A DNA stretch of 64,000 nt, taken from NCBI GenBank assembly GCA_900455155.1, contig UGUC01000002.1, positions 248,001 through 312,000 of the forward strand, written 5' to 3'. The translations under genes and the position numbers were made by a program. Every line of letters begins with the position of its first letter. Positions within the stretch are counted from its first letter, which is position 1. Source of the stretch: Providencia stuartii (GTDB taxonomy: Bacteria; Pseudomonadota; Gammaproteobacteria; Enterobacterales; Enterobacteriaceae). Below are positions 40,366-49,792 of the stretch, piece after piece. The notes under the pieces were generated by a model. It was not told the origin of the DNA, ran no database searches, and saw nothing but the letters and a program-made list of their open reading frames with translations.

Positions 40366-41658
40366 ATGAAGCAGGCTTTTAAAGTAGTTCTCGGGTTCCT
40401 CATGTTATGGGCAACAGTTGCTCAGGCTGAAATCCGTATTGAGATCACGGAAGGTGTTAATAGTGCTCAGCCAATAGGGGTTGTTCCTTTTAAATGGTCT
40501 GGCTCAGGTACACCTCCACAAGAAATCGGGCAAATTGTTGGTGCTGATTTACGCAATAGTGGCAAATTTAACCCTATTGAGCCTAGTCGTATGCCTCAAC
40601 AACCTGCGACCGCTTCTGAAGTAGTTCCTGAGGCTTGGACAGCATTGGGGATTAATGCCGTTGTTGTCGGTCAAATCCAACCCGCGGCTGATGGCAGCTA
40701 TGTGGTTAGCTACCAATTAGTTGATGTTGCTGGTAGCCCAGGCACGGTCTTATCTCAAAACCAGTATAAGGTCACTAAAGAGTGGTTACGTTATGCCGCC
40801 CATACCGCAAGCGATGAAGTTTTTGAAAAGCTGACTGGTATTCGTGGTGCATTCCGTACACGTATCGCCTATGTTGTGACTAATAAAGGGGGTCAATACC
40901 CTTATGAATTACGTGTTTCTGATTACGATGGCTATAACCAATTTACGGTTCATCGTTCTCCGGAACCTTTGATGTCGCCAACTTGGTCACCTGATGGTGA
41001 GCGTTTGGCGTATGTGACGTTTGAAAGTGGCAGTTCAGCACTGGTGATTCAGACGCTATCGACTGGCGCCGTTCGTCAGGTTGCATCATTCCCTCGTCAT
41101 AATGGTGCTCCAGCGTTTTCTCCAGATGGGACTAAACTGGCTTTTGCTTTGTCAAAAACAGGTAGCTTAAATCTTTATATTATGGATTTAGCGAGCGGCC
41201 AAATTCGTCAAGTGACTGATGGTCGTAGTAATAATACAGAGCCAAGCTGGATGCCAGATAGTCAAACATTGGTCTATACATCTGACCAAGCGGGTCGTCC
41301 GCAAATTTACAAGATTAATATTAATGGCGGTAGCCCTGAACGTGTGACCTGGGAAGGTACACAAAATCAGGACGCTGATGTTAGCCCGGATGGATCTTTC
41401 ATTGTAATGGTCAGCTCCGGCGGTGGTCAGCAGCATATCGCCAAACAGGATCTGGCGACGGGTAACGTTGAATATTTAACGAAAACGTTTCTAGATGAAA
41501 CGCCGAGTATCGCACCTAACGGCACTATGGTTATTTATAGCTCCTCTCAAGGCTTGGGGACTATATTGCAGCTAGTTTCGACCGACGGGCGTTTCAAAGC
41601 GCGTCTTCCGGCAACCGATGGACAGGTTAAATTTCCTGCTTGGTCGCCGTATCTGTGA
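40366..41658 (+). CDS. tolB: Tol-Pal system beta-propeller protein TolB
   Basis: Periplasmic protein of 430 residues. Signal peptide [16 protein letters not shown], then an N-terminal domain and a six-bladed propeller built from repeats of the type [31 protein letters not shown] and [15 protein letters not shown]. It binds Pal and TolA. ATG 40366 is chosen because of the signal peptide and GGGAG upstream. Confidence 0.97.
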   Translation: MKQAFKVVLGFLMLWATVAQAEIRIEITEGVNSAQPIGVVPFKWSGSGTPPQEIGQIVGADLRNSGKFNPIEPSRMPQQPATASEVVPEAWTALGINAVVVGQIQPAADGSYVVSYQLVDVAGSPGTVLSQNQYKVTKEWLRYAAHTASDEVFEKLTGIRGAFRTRIAYVVTNKGGQYPYELRVSDYDGYNQFTVHRSPEPLMSPTWSPDGERLAYVTFESGSSALVIQTLSTGAVRQVASFPRHNGAPAFSPDGTKLAFALSKTGSLNLYIMDLASGQIRQVTDGRSNNTEPSWMPDSQTLVYTSDQAGRPQIYKININGGSPERVTWEGTQNQDADVSPDGSFIVMVSSGGGQQHIAKQDLATGNVEYLTKTFLDETPSIAPNGTMVIYSSSQGLGTILQLVSTDGRFKARLPATDGQVKFPAWSPYL

Positions 41659-41700
41659 TGCATAATAATAATGTGTGGCAAACTATTAAGGATCAAAACG

Positions 41701-42199
41701 ATGCAACTGAATAAAGTGCTTAAAGGGCTGATGATCGCATTACCAATCATGGCTGTCGCAGCTTGTAGCTCTAACAAAAACAATGACCAAAATGGCGCGG
41801 ATTCTTCAATGAACCAAACTAACAGCGGTCTGTCTGCGGAAGAGCTGGCACGTCAGCAAATGCAAGAACTGCAAAATAACAATATCGTTTACTTCGGTTT
41901 CGATAAATACAACGTATCTCCAGAATACGCTGATATGTTAGATGCTCATGCAGCTTTCCTACGTAAACAACCCATCTGTTAAAGTTGTTGTTGAAGGTCA
42001 TGCGGATGAGCGTGGTACTCCTGAGTACAACATCGCACTGGGTGAACGTCGTGCTAATGCAGTTAAAATGTACCTGCAAAGCAAAGGCGTAGCGGGTGAT
42101 CAAGTTTCTCTGGTTTCTTACGGTAAAGAAAAACCAGCTGTGTTAGGTCACACAGAAGCTGATTACGCTAAAAACCGTCGTGCAGTTATTGCATACTAA
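41701..42199 (+). CDS. pal: peptidoglycan-associated lipoprotein Pal (one frameshift)
   Basis: Outer membrane lipoprotein tethering the membrane to peptidoglycan, 165 residues. Lipobox MAVAACSS gives the lipidated Cys; the OmpA-like domain has [17 protein letters not shown] and [20 protein letters not shown]. An AAA at 41965-41967 should be AA, restoring [14 protein letters not shown]. Pal loss is strongly detrimental, so the shift is almost certainly an error in the sequence. Confidence 0.96.
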
Positions 42200-42221
42200 T
42201 CGATAAGCGAAATTATCTCTT

Positions 42222-42989
42222 ATGAACAGTAACTTCAGACATTTATTTGTAGGTCTGTCGTTATTGGTTGGCGTAGCGGCCCCTTGGGCCGCTATTGCCC
42301 AAGCGCCAATCATTAATGTCGGATCCGGTTCATCCGGTGATCGTCTTACTCAGCTTGAGACGGCAGTTAACTCTCAAGGCCAGATCTTATATCAAATCCA
42401 GCAACAGATTGCTGACAACCAACGCGATATCGATACATTGCGTGGTCAGATTCAGGAAAATCAATATAAACTGAATCAAATTGTTGAGCGCCAAAAAGAT
42501 TTGTATATGCAATTAGGTCAGGTGAGTGGCGGTACTACAGAATCATCAAATTCATCGGCAGCAGCGGACTCCTCCACTTCAGCACCTGCACCAGAAGCCT
42601 CTGGTGGTGGCGAAAAGGAAGATTATAATGCTGCAGTTGCGCTTGCGATGAAAAGTAAATCTAAAGCGCAAATCGATGAGGCCATCGGTGCATTACAAAG
42701 CTTTATTAAAAGCTATCCCAAATCCAGCTATCAATCTAATGCTAACTATTGGTTAGGGCAACTTAACTATAATAAAGGTAGCAAAGATGATGCGGCATTC
42801 TACTTTGCAACTGTTGTGAAAGAATATCCTAAATCCCAAAAAAGTAGTGAGGCTCTGTATAAAGTCGGCCTGATCATGCAAGACAAAGGGCAGAAGGATA
42901 AAGCAAAAGCGGTTTATCAACAGGTGCTGAAACAGTATCCGAATAGCGCTGGTGCTAAACTTGCAGAGAAAAAGCTTAGCTCACTTTAA
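42222..42989 (+). CDS. cpoB: cell division coordinator CpoB
   Basis: Periplasmic protein of 255 residues that links Tol-Pal function to PBP1B during division. Signal peptide ending near AAPWAAIAQA, an N-terminal coiled coil (LTQLETAVNSQGQILYQIQQ), a Ser/Ala-rich linker, and C-terminal TPR repeats (YWLGQLNYNKGSKDDAAFYF and later ALYKVGLIMQDKGQKDKA). It ends the tol-pal operon. Confidence 0.95.
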   Translation: MNSNFRHLFVGLSLLVGVAAPWAAIAQAPIINVGSGSSGDRLTQLETAVNSQGQILYQIQQQIADNQRDIDTLRGQIQENQYKLNQIVERQKDLYMQLGQVSGGTTESSNSSAAADSSTSAPAPEASGGGEKEDYNAAVALAMKSKSKAQIDEAIGALQSFIKSYPKSSYQSNANYWLGQLNYNKGSKDDAAFYFATVVKEYPKSQKSSEALYKVGLIMQDKGQKDKAKAVYQQVLKQYPNSAGAKLAEKKLSSL

Positions 42990-43143
42990 TGATTAACCCC
43001 GAAGAAGTAATTACCGAATATTTCGGGGTTAACCGTATGATAAGTGTGCATTCAATCGTTTTTTTCAAAAAAATCATTGCACCATCGTCAGAAATGAGTA
43101 ATATAAGCCGCCGTTGACGCAAGAATAAGTTGTTAAGTTTAAT

Positions 43144-43219
43144 GGGTCGTTAGCTCAGTCGGTAGAGCAGTTGACTTTTAATCAATTGGTCGCAGGTTCG
43201 AATCCTGCACGACCCACCA
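43144..43219 (+). tRNA. lysT: tRNA-Lys (anticodon TTT)
   Basis: A complete 76-base cloverleaf starting GGGTCGTTAGCTCAG, with anticodon loop CTTTTAA, T-loop GGTTCGAATCC and encoded CCA. First of three identical copies downstream of cpoB, as in Enterobacterales. Confidence 0.98.
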
Positions 43220-43254
43220 TTAACAGCCTCTATTTCGTTAATGTGCTTTAAGAT

Positions 43255-43346
43255 GTGTGAGTTAATTTAGTCGGTAGAACAAGAGCTCATTGAACGCTTG
43301 TTCGTATTAGGCCTCAAACACAATGAGTCACCCTGCACGACCGCCA
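43255..43346 (+). pseudogene. degenerate tRNA-Lys copy
   Basis: Between the first two tRNA genes lies a stretch that keeps the D-arm-like TTAATTTAGTCGGTAGAAC and a 3' end CCTGCACGACCGCCA, but the anticodon stem and T-arm are replaced by an unrelated longer segment. The sequence after it (ATCTTAAAATAA) matches the spacer after copy 2 (ATCTTAAGATAA), which supports origin as a repeat unit of the array. It cannot fold as a tRNA. Confidence 0.65.
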
Positions 43347-43377
43347 TCTTAAAATAAAAAAATCAGTTATATCAGAT

Positions 43378-43453
43378 GGGTCGTTAGCTCAGTCGGTAGA
43401 GCAGTTGACTTTTAATCAATTGGTCGCAGGTTCGAATCCTGCACGACCCACCA
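43378..43453 (+). tRNA. tRNA-Lys (anticodon TTT), second copy
   Basis: Identical over 76 bases to the copy at 43144, including CCA. The spacers before and after it (AAATCAGTTATATCAGAT and AATCCAGTCATATTAGAT) are similar, pointing to tandem duplication. Confidence 0.98.
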
Positions 43454-43485
43454 TCTTAAGATAACAAAATCCAGTCATATTAGAT

Positions 43486-43561
43486 GGGTCGTTAGCTCAG
43501 TCGGTAGAGCAGTTGACTTTTAATCAATTGGTCGCAGGTTCGAATCCTGCACGACCCACCA
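43486..43561 (+). tRNA. tRNA-Lys (anticodon TTT), third copy
   Basis: Identical over 76 bases to the other two copies, including CCA. It ends the array; accessory genes follow instead of the nadA gene seen here in E. coli. Confidence 0.98.
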
Positions 43562-43662
43562 TCTATAGAAATGCCATTATCTTCAAATCCTTCTATTTTC
43601 TAGTGTAGTTAAATTGTGTTATTCAATCTAAAAGCCCATCAAGCAAAATAGCGCTATATTGG

Positions 43663-43866
43663 TCACAATGGCTCGTATGTGTCGATGATTTCCAGAAATG
43701 CGCCTGTATCCTCTCCTAATCGATTAATTATACCGGTATTAGGGTAAGGGGCGGCATTGGGAATGGACACGTGTAGACGCCGATTTTCAAACCTCTTCGT
43801 ATGAGTAAGTCGATATTTAGTCGCGATCTTGCGGCTATCATCACCTAACTCTTGAGCAAAAACCAT
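43663..43866 (-). CDS. uncertain 67-codon ORF after the tRNA array
   Basis: A minus-strand frame containing FENRRLHVSIPNAAPYPNTG and RLGEDTGAFLEIIDTYEPL. I recognise no family; no good ribosome-binding site is seen. It could be a remnant of a larger gene or chance. It is the only candidate in the 465 bases between the last tRNA and phoN. Confidence 0.25.
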   Translation of the reverse strand: MVFAQELGDDSRKIATKYRLTHTKRFENRRLHVSIPNAAPYPNTGIINRLGEDTGAFLEIIDTYEPL

Positions 43867-44026
43867 TCAGCCTGAGTTATTGTGTGGGTATTGACTTCTT
43901 TTTTTGAGAACTTACGCAAGGTATTACTGACCTACTTGGACTAGTCTAAATAAAACATCAATAACTGATCACCTTGTAAAATATAAATTATTTTATCTAT
44001 GGCAAAGACTAGGAAAGGACTAGCGG

Positions 44027-44773
44027 ATGAAAAAACTATTAGCAGTATTCTGCGCAGGGGCTTTTGTTTCAACCAGTGTATTTGCGGCGATCCCTCCCGG
44101 CAATGATGTGACAACTAAACCCGATCTTTATTATTTAAAAAACTCACAGGCTATTGATAGTTTAGCGTTATTGCCACCACCACCTGAAGTGGGCAGCATC
44201 TTATTTTTAAACGACCAAGCGATGTATGAAAAAGGCCGTTTATTGCGAAATACTGAGCGTGGAGAACAAGCCGCTAAGGATGCTGATCTGGCTGCGGGCG
44301 GTGTTGCGAACGCATTTTCTGAAGCTTTTGGTTATCCCATTACCGAAAAGGATGCGCCTGAAATTCATAAATTGCTGACGAATATGATTGAAGATGCGGG
44401 GGATTTAGCAACTCGCTCAGCCAAAGAGAAATACATGCGCATTCGTCCATTTGCGTTCTACGGTGTTGCTACCTGTAACACGAAAGATCAGGACAAATTA
44501 TCTAAGAATGGCTCTTATCCTTCCGGACACACCGCAATTGGCTGGGCATCTGCACTCGTATTGTCAGAAATTAACCCAGAAAACCAAGATAAAATTTTAA
44601 AACGTGGTTATGAACTTGGCCAAAGCCGAGTCATCTGTGGTTACCATTGGCAAAGTGATGTTGATGCTGCTCGTATCGTTGCATCGGGTGCGGTAGCAAC
44701 TTTACACTCCAACCCTGAATTCCAAAAACAGTTACAAAAAGCCAAAGACGAATTTGCTAAACTGAAAAAATAG
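44027..44773 (+). CDS. phoN: class A nonspecific acid phosphatase
   Basis: A 248-residue secreted (periplasmic) phosphomonoesterase. Signal peptide [19 protein letters not shown]. The class A signature is complete: KEKYMRIRP (K-x6-RP), [12 protein letters not shown] (PSGH) and [14 protein letters not shown] (SR-x5-H-x3-D). It hydrolyses a wide range of organic phosphates at acid pH. Closely resembles the Providencia and Morganella enzymes. AGGAAAGGA lies upstream of the ATG; a strong terminator follows. Confidence 0.95.
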   Translation: MKKLLAVFCAGAFVSTSVFAAIPPGNDVTTKPDLYYLKNSQAIDSLALLPPPPEVGSILFLNDQAMYEKGRLLRNTERGEQAAKDADLAAGGVANAFSEAFGYPITEKDAPEIHKLLTNMIEDAGDLATRSAKEKYMRIRPFAFYGVATCNTKDQDKLSKNGSYPSGHTAIGWASALVLSEINPENQDKILKRGYELGQSRVICGYHWQSDVDAARIVASGAVATLHSNPEFQKQLQKAKDEFAKLKK

Positions 44774-44789
44774 CTTTACTTAAAACGAT

Positions 44790-44826
44790 ACCGCCCCATC
44801 AGCGACAACGAGAGGGGCGGTTTTTT
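44790..44826 (+). terminator. rho-independent terminator after phoN
   Basis: ACCGCCCC ... GGGGCGGT followed by T5: an 8-bp GC-rich stem with a 15-base loop. Confidence 0.9.
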
Positions 44827-44852
44827 ATTGTGCTTTATATGGTAAAATCGCG

Positions 44853-45728
44853 TCAGATCCCTTCAGGCAATAGACTGTTATCTTGCAACATGCCAACTAC
44901 CAGTGTTTGCATGCGCTGGCCAAGAGTGTGGTCGATGGTATAATTGAGCTGCTGGGCGACTTCCACCGTGATTTCATCAAAGCATTTCATCAACAGATGT
45001 AAGCTGTATGCAGCTTGTTGCGCATTACGGTAATCAAACAAGGTTTCCATTGCTTGGATAATGTGCTCTGGCATCCATTGTTGATATGCTCTGCCGTGAT
45101 ACCAAACATCTTGCTGCCCTTTACTTTTGTTTGAGACATAGCACTCTAACATCGTCAGTAGGGCATTTTTCATATCAACGTCTCTTGACCAAGCGCTCCA
45201 GAGTTCATTACGCGAAAGGGCAATCGCAACTTGATGTGATTCATACCAAAATTCGTTCACAATAAACGTGAATTTGTTTTGACTGAGTTGCTTAGGCGGA
45301 AGTTGTACCTGATCACTGTCGGGAAGGTTATCCGTGATACCGCTTTTATCGAGTAAAATGGTGTAGCCACGGGCATAAGTATTATCAAGCCCATATTGCT
45401 TCATCTTTTGCAATCGACTTGGCTCAGCAAAGGTAAAATCAACTTTTCTTCCTTGCTCGTAAATCGCTAAACAAGTCGGGCATTCAGGCTCATTTTCACC
45501 ACCATTTGTAAGATGTAGAGCCACTAGAGGCTGACCAAATTGGTGTATCCATTGTTGGTCATGAAAAAGTGCTGTTACACCTGAACCGACTAATTCAATA
45601 TCAATGTCTGAATAATGATCAATTTGTTGTTCTCTACCTCTTGAGCCTGTCAAAATGACGGCATCAATTCTAGGATCGAGCAAAGAAACGGAAATAATTT
45701 TATTGATTAAAGATGCAGGTGATTCCAT
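44853..45728 (-). CDS. aminoglycoside 6-adenylyltransferase-family protein
   Basis: A 291-residue nucleotidyltransferase of the streptomycin adenylyltransferase family (ANT(6), PF04439). The catalytic motif is ILTGSRGRE followed by HYSDIDIELV, with the Asp pair that binds Mg-ATP; VDFTF supplies the likely third acidic residue. Later NEFWYESHQVAIALSRNELW and a helical C-terminal domain are typical. ANT(6) enzymes inactivate streptomycin by adenylylation; whether this chromosomal homologue does so cannot be told from sequence. Convergent with phoN. Confidence 0.8.
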   Translation of the reverse strand: MESPASLINKIISVSLLDPRIDAVILTGSRGREQQIDHYSDIDIELVGSGVTALFHDQQWIHQFGQPLVALHLTNGGENEPECPTCLAIYEQGRKVDFTFAEPSRLQKMKQYGLDNTYARGYTILLDKSGITDNLPDSDQVQLPPKQLSQNKFTFIVNEFWYESHQVAIALSRNELWSAWSRDVDMKNALLTMLECYVSNKSKGQQDVWYHGRAYQQWMPEHIIQAMETLFDYRNAQQAAYSLHLLMKCFDEITVEVAQQLNYTIDHTLGQRMQTLVVGMLQDNSLLPEGI

Positions 45729-45977
45729 AGCTAACCCATCGAATTTATTGATGTGGCTAAGATACCTGTAAAATGACTAAAATGCTAAAAAACTCAATAA
45801 TTATCATGATTATTTAGTGAAATAGTGAGAAATCACGCCATCATCACCAAAAATCGAGAAGACTTCCTCAATGAATTGGGGTATCTTGTTTAGTATATAA
45901 AACAAAAATGTGGTTTTCGACCCATTTTATAGGCGATTTTAGATGTAAAATTGCATTATGCTAAACAGAGGCACAAG

Positions 45978-47019
45978 ATGAGCGAGTTTATTGATTTTAA
46001 CCAGTCGGTTTATCCGTTCCCTGCTAGACCTGCATTGCTAAGCTCAGAAGAGAAAGCATTTTATCGTGAGCGCATCAAAGCGTTATTGCTGGAAAAAAAT
46101 GCGGTGATAGTTGCACATTATTATACCGATCCTGAAATCCAAGCATTGGCTGAGGAAACAGGTGGATGTGTTGCTGACTCTCTGGAAATGGCTCGTTTTG
46201 GCGCCCGTCATAGTGCATCAACCCTGCTAGTCGCGGGGGTACGTTTTATGGGGGAAACCGCAAAAATCTTAAGCCCTGAAAAAACCGTTTTAATGCCAAC
46301 ATTAGATGCCGAATGTTCACTTGATTTAGGCTGCCCAGAGGCGGATTTTGCGCGTTTTTGCGATCAGCACCCTGATCGTACAGTGGTGGTTTATGCGAAT
46401 ACTTCTGCGGCGGTGAAAGCACGAGCAGATTGGGTGGTGACATCCAGTATTGCGGTAGAATTAATCGAGCATCTTGATAGCCTAGGCGAGAAAATTATTT
46501 GGGCGCCTGACCGCCATCTTGGCCGTTATGTTCAACAACAAACAGGGGCTGATATTTTGTGTTGGCAGGGCGCTTGTATTGTTCATGATGAATTTAAAAC
46601 CCAGTCTCTGAGCAAAATGAAAGCGCTGTATCCAGAAGCGGCGGTGCTGGTTCACCCTGAGTCTCCTCAAGCTGTTGTCGAGCTTGCTGATGCTGTCGGC
46701 TCGACAAGCCAATTAATCAAAGCGGCGCAAACGTTGCCTCATCCATCAATGATAGTCGCGACCGATAAAGGCATTTTTTTATAAAATGCAGCAAGCGTGC
46801 CCTGATAAGTCTTTGTATATCGCGCCGACCGCGGGGGAAGGTGCGACATGCCGTACTTGTGCCCATTGCCCTTGGATGGCGATGAATGGTTTAAAAGCAA
46901 TAGCACAAGCCTTAGAGAGTCACGGGGAGCAACATCAAATTTATGTGAGCGAAGCGCTACGTCAAAAAGCGATGTTACCTTTAAATAGAATGCTAGATTT
47001 TGCAGAGAGTCTAAAATAA
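45978..47019 (+). CDS. nadA: quinolinate synthase (one frameshift)
   Basis: [4Fe-4S] enzyme that condenses iminoaspartate with dihydroxyacetone phosphate to quinolinate in NAD synthesis, 346 residues. Cluster Cys lie in [27 protein letters not shown] and [16 protein letters not shown] 45978 ([18 protein letters not shown]) has GAGG upstream. T7 at 46774-46780 should be T6, joining DKGIF to [17 protein letters not shown]. Confidence 0.95.
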
Positions 47020-47096
47020 AAGAGCACTATTGTTTATATCGAGGCCACGCGGAATCATAATGTGGCATGACATAGGGTTGAGAGAAGGATTTTGGG

Positions 47097-47837
47097 ATGG
47101 ATTTCTTTAGCACAAGTAATGTATTAGTGAATATTCCTCTATGGGATAGTGTGTATGAATTGTCATACATCGAAGCAGTAGGAACAGTGGCTGGTTTGTT
47201 ATGTATTTTGCTAGCTAGTCTTGAAAAAACCATTAATTACTTGTTTGGTTTAATCAATGTGACGCTGTTTTGGGGTGATTTTTTTTTCAAATCCAACTGT
47301 ATGCTAATTTACTTTTACAGGTATTTTTCTTTATCGCCAATATTTATGGTTGGTATGCGTGGAGCCGAGTGGATAACCAGCAACAAACGGAACTGAAAAT
47401 TCGTTGGTTAAGCATGCCTAAGGCGACGATAACAGTGATCATCTCTTTATTTGTGATCATTTACCTAACATACAATATTGATTGGGGTTTTTGGGGTATT
47501 GGCGGAATGGGCAATTAACATTTTGAATCTGTTTGGCGCTAACCTAACAATGCCTGTGTTAGAACCCGATGCATTTCCATTCTGGGATTCGACCATGACA
47601 GTATTATCTGTGGTTGCAATGATCCTGATGACGCGTAAGTACGTTGAAAATTGGCTTTTATGGGTGATCATCAACGTAATTAGTATTATCGTATTCTATA
47701 AGCAAGGGGTATATGCGATGTCATTAGAGTACCTCATTTTGCTGGGTATCGCGCTGAATGGTTCAAGGCTTTGGGGTGAAATCGGCAAAACAAAACGGCT
47801 CTGTGCCCCTCTCATAAACCACGGTGACGAAAATTAA
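47097..47837 (+). CDS. pnuC: nicotinamide riboside transporter PnuC (three frameshifts)
   Basis: Inner membrane facilitator for nicotinamide riboside, about 245 residues and seven helices. It begins MDFFSTSNVLVNIPLW and has SYIEAVGTVAGLLCILLASL, LLWVIINVISIIVFYKQGVY and YLILLGIALNGSRLW. Three homopolymers each have one base too many (T4 near 47268-47271, T9 at 47279-47287, G4 near 47484-47487); corrected, one protein results. It follows nadA, giving an NAD biosynthesis and salvage pair as in E. coli. Confidence 0.93.
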
Positions 47838-47841
47838 CAAT

Positions 47842-47883
47842 AAAACGGCTAAAGTAACATTATCGATGTTTTGCCGTTTTTAT
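47842..47883 (+). terminator. terminator after pnuC
   Basis: AAAACGGC ... GCCGTTTT with an inner AACAT/ATGTT pairing, then a T-rich tract. Confidence 0.75.
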
Positions 47884-48186
47884 TGTTTTTTTACTCTAAA
47901 ATTCCCCCTAAATATGGGGCTATTGTGCTGTTTAATCGCCTTTAGCCTCATTTTATAATCTGAAAGCTTAAAACTAACTATTTCATACTAAGCTTGCCTG
48001 TTTACAGAAGGCGGCTGAACGGTTAGATTAAAATTTCGATACCTGTCGTCTTTCAAGTTGCAGCATTGTGAGTGGTAAGAGAATCTCTCTTCGCTTAAAA
48101 GTAAGTGTTTACCATCGGCCTGCTATTGGAATCCATAGGGTATGTAAATCATCTATATAAAAAAAATAAACATTGGATTAACGGGT
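47884..48186. promoter_or_regulatory. aroG upstream region
   Basis: About 300 bases without a gene. A TGTAAA at 48144 could be half of a TyrR box (TGTAAA-N6-TTTACA), but the second half is poor. No other clear signal. Confidence 0.35.
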
Positions 48187-49242
48187 ATGAATTATCAGAA
48201 CGATGACGTCAGAATTAAACAAATAAAAGAATTATTGCCACCAATTGCGTTGTTGGAGAAGTTTCCAGCGACGGACAAAGCGGCGTTTACCGTTCATGAA
48301 GCACGTCTCGCCATCCATAATATACTGTCAGGCGAAGATGATCGCCTTGTGGTTGTGATTGGTCCTTGCTCTATTCATGATACTAAAGCTGCTCTGGAAT
48401 ATGCCGAGCGCCTTAATAAGTTACGAGAAGAACTCAAAGATTCGCTAGAAATTGTGATGCGTGTGTATTTTGAAAAACCGCGTACCACAGTAGGTTGGAA
48501 AGGGCTAATTAATGACCCTAATATGGACAATAGCTTTAATATCAATGAAGGGCTACGTATTGCCCGTGAACTATTGGTGAAAATTAATGACCAAGGCCTG
48601 CCGACCGCAGGTGAATTTCTCGATATGATCAGCCCTCAATATGTCGCTGACCTAATGAGCTGGGGGGCGATTGGTGCACGCACAACAGAATCGCAAGTAC
48701 ATCGTGAATTGGCTTCTGGTCTCTCTTGCCCAGTTGGCTTTAAAAATGGAACAGATGGCACGATTAAGATCGCTATTGATGCGATTAATTCAGCACGTTC
48801 ACCGCATTGTTTCTTATCGGTCACCAAATGGGGGCATTCTGCAATCGTCAATACTAGCGGGAACCCAGATTGCCACATTATTTTACGTGGTGGTAAAGAG
48901 CCAAACTACAGTGCGGAACACGTTAAGGCGGTGCGCGAAGGGCTAGTGAATGCAGGTCTAACCCCCAGCATTATGATTGACTTTAGCCACGCAAACAGTA
49001 ACAAGAAATTTGAAAAACAAATGATAGTTGCTGATGACGTCAGTGAGCAATTACGCCAAGGTGATCGCTCTATTACAGGTGTCATGATCGAAAGCCACCT
49101 TGTTGAAGGCAATCAAAGCCTAGAGTCAGGTGAGCCTCTGGTTTATGGGAAAAGTGTCACTGACGCATGTATCGGATGGGATGATACAGAAAAAGTATTG
49201 CGCCAATTGTCTGATGCGGTGATTGCTCGTCGCCAGAAGTAA
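48187..49242 (+). CDS. aroG: 3-deoxy-7-phosphoheptulonate synthase, Phe-sensitive type
   Basis: Class I DAHP synthase, 351 residues, condensing erythrose 4-phosphate and phosphoenolpyruvate in the first step of aromatic synthesis. VVIGPCSIHDTKAALEYA, EKPRTTVGWKGLINDPNMD, GARTTESQVHRELASGLS and IMIDFSHANSNKK carry substrate and metal ligands. Assignment to the Phe-sensitive AroG form is from overall similarity and from synteny (nadA-pnuC-aroG-gpmA). Confidence 0.96.
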   Translation: MNYQNDDVRIKQIKELLPPIALLEKFPATDKAAFTVHEARLAIHNILSGEDDRLVVVIGPCSIHDTKAALEYAERLNKLREELKDSLEIVMRVYFEKPRTTVGWKGLINDPNMDNSFNINEGLRIARELLVKINDQGLPTAGEFLDMISPQYVADLMSWGAIGARTTESQVHRELASGLSCPVGFKNGTDGTIKIAIDAINSARSPHCFLSVTKWGHSAIVNTSGNPDCHIILRGGKEPNYSAEHVKAVREGLVNAGLTPSIMIDFSHANSNKKFEKQMIVADDVSEQLRQGDRSITGVMIESHLVEGNQSLESGEPLVYGKSVTDACIGWDDTEKVLRQLSDAVIARRQK

Positions 49243-49263
49243 TCGATAGTATTTCATATAGGA

Positions 49264-49293
49264 AGCCAGAGTCTTGTTGCTCTGGCTTTTTTA
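49264..49293 (+). terminator. rho-independent terminator after aroG
   Basis: AGCCAGAG, loop TCTTGTTG, CTCTGGCT then a T-run. Confidence 0.9.
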
Positions 49294-49792
49294 CGTTATT
49301 AGATAGGAGAGTCGTACTCTTTAGATTGGTAAACCGACAGGCAGCATACCACTCTCCTATTACTTATTATGAGATTAGAATCTCTAAAGCTATTGACCGA
49401 TATGGTGTGGATAGCGATAGAGCAATCTAAACTTACTTTTTGGTTGTGTTGAGCTATTTTCGGATGAGTTCATGATGAACATCATCGCACTACCAAAAAT
49501 AAAACGCCAAAATACCTTAAATCACGATCCGCTAAAAATACCCGTAAAAGGGGTTTTTGTGGCCTTTCTGCTCATGAATAAATAATGCAAGGAAAAATCA
49601 ATATTTAAGATTTTTCTTGTCGAGCTATTCACTGTATTTACTCGTTATTATAGTTTGTTTATTTTTATTATCTTAGTTTTATATTTTTTGTTTTCAGTAA
49701 AAATGAACAAATCATTCAAAAAACTTCTCTTTCTTTAATAGTCGCTAAAGTAAATAATCCCTTTTCGATATTATAACTAAAGGGAAATATTA
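49294..49792. other. intergenic region with inverted repeats
   Basis: About 500 bases without a clear gene. ATAGGAGAGT (49303-49312) and ACTCTCCTAT (49351-49360) are exact 10-base inverted arms, with a small AGAGT-CGT-ACTCT hairpin inside the left one. A second hairpin (ATACCC/GGGGTTTTT) lies near 49537-49560. A 36-codon frame, 49475-49585 (MNIIALPKIKRQNTLNH...), is open but has no support. The last 200 bases are strongly AT-rich and must hold the promoter of the outer membrane gene. Confidence 0.4.

Noticed and set aside
43144..43561. tRNA array as a CRISPR-like repeat structure
   Set aside because: The repeats are complete 76-base tRNA-Lys genes with spacers of unequal length.
45729..45977. 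Possible riboswitch or NAD-related leader before nadA
   Set aside because: No known NAD-responsive RNA motif or clear operator could be recognised in the 249 bases.
48144..48161. TyrR box before aroG
   Set aside because: Only the left half (TGTAAA) fits; the right half matches poorly, so it is not called as a site.
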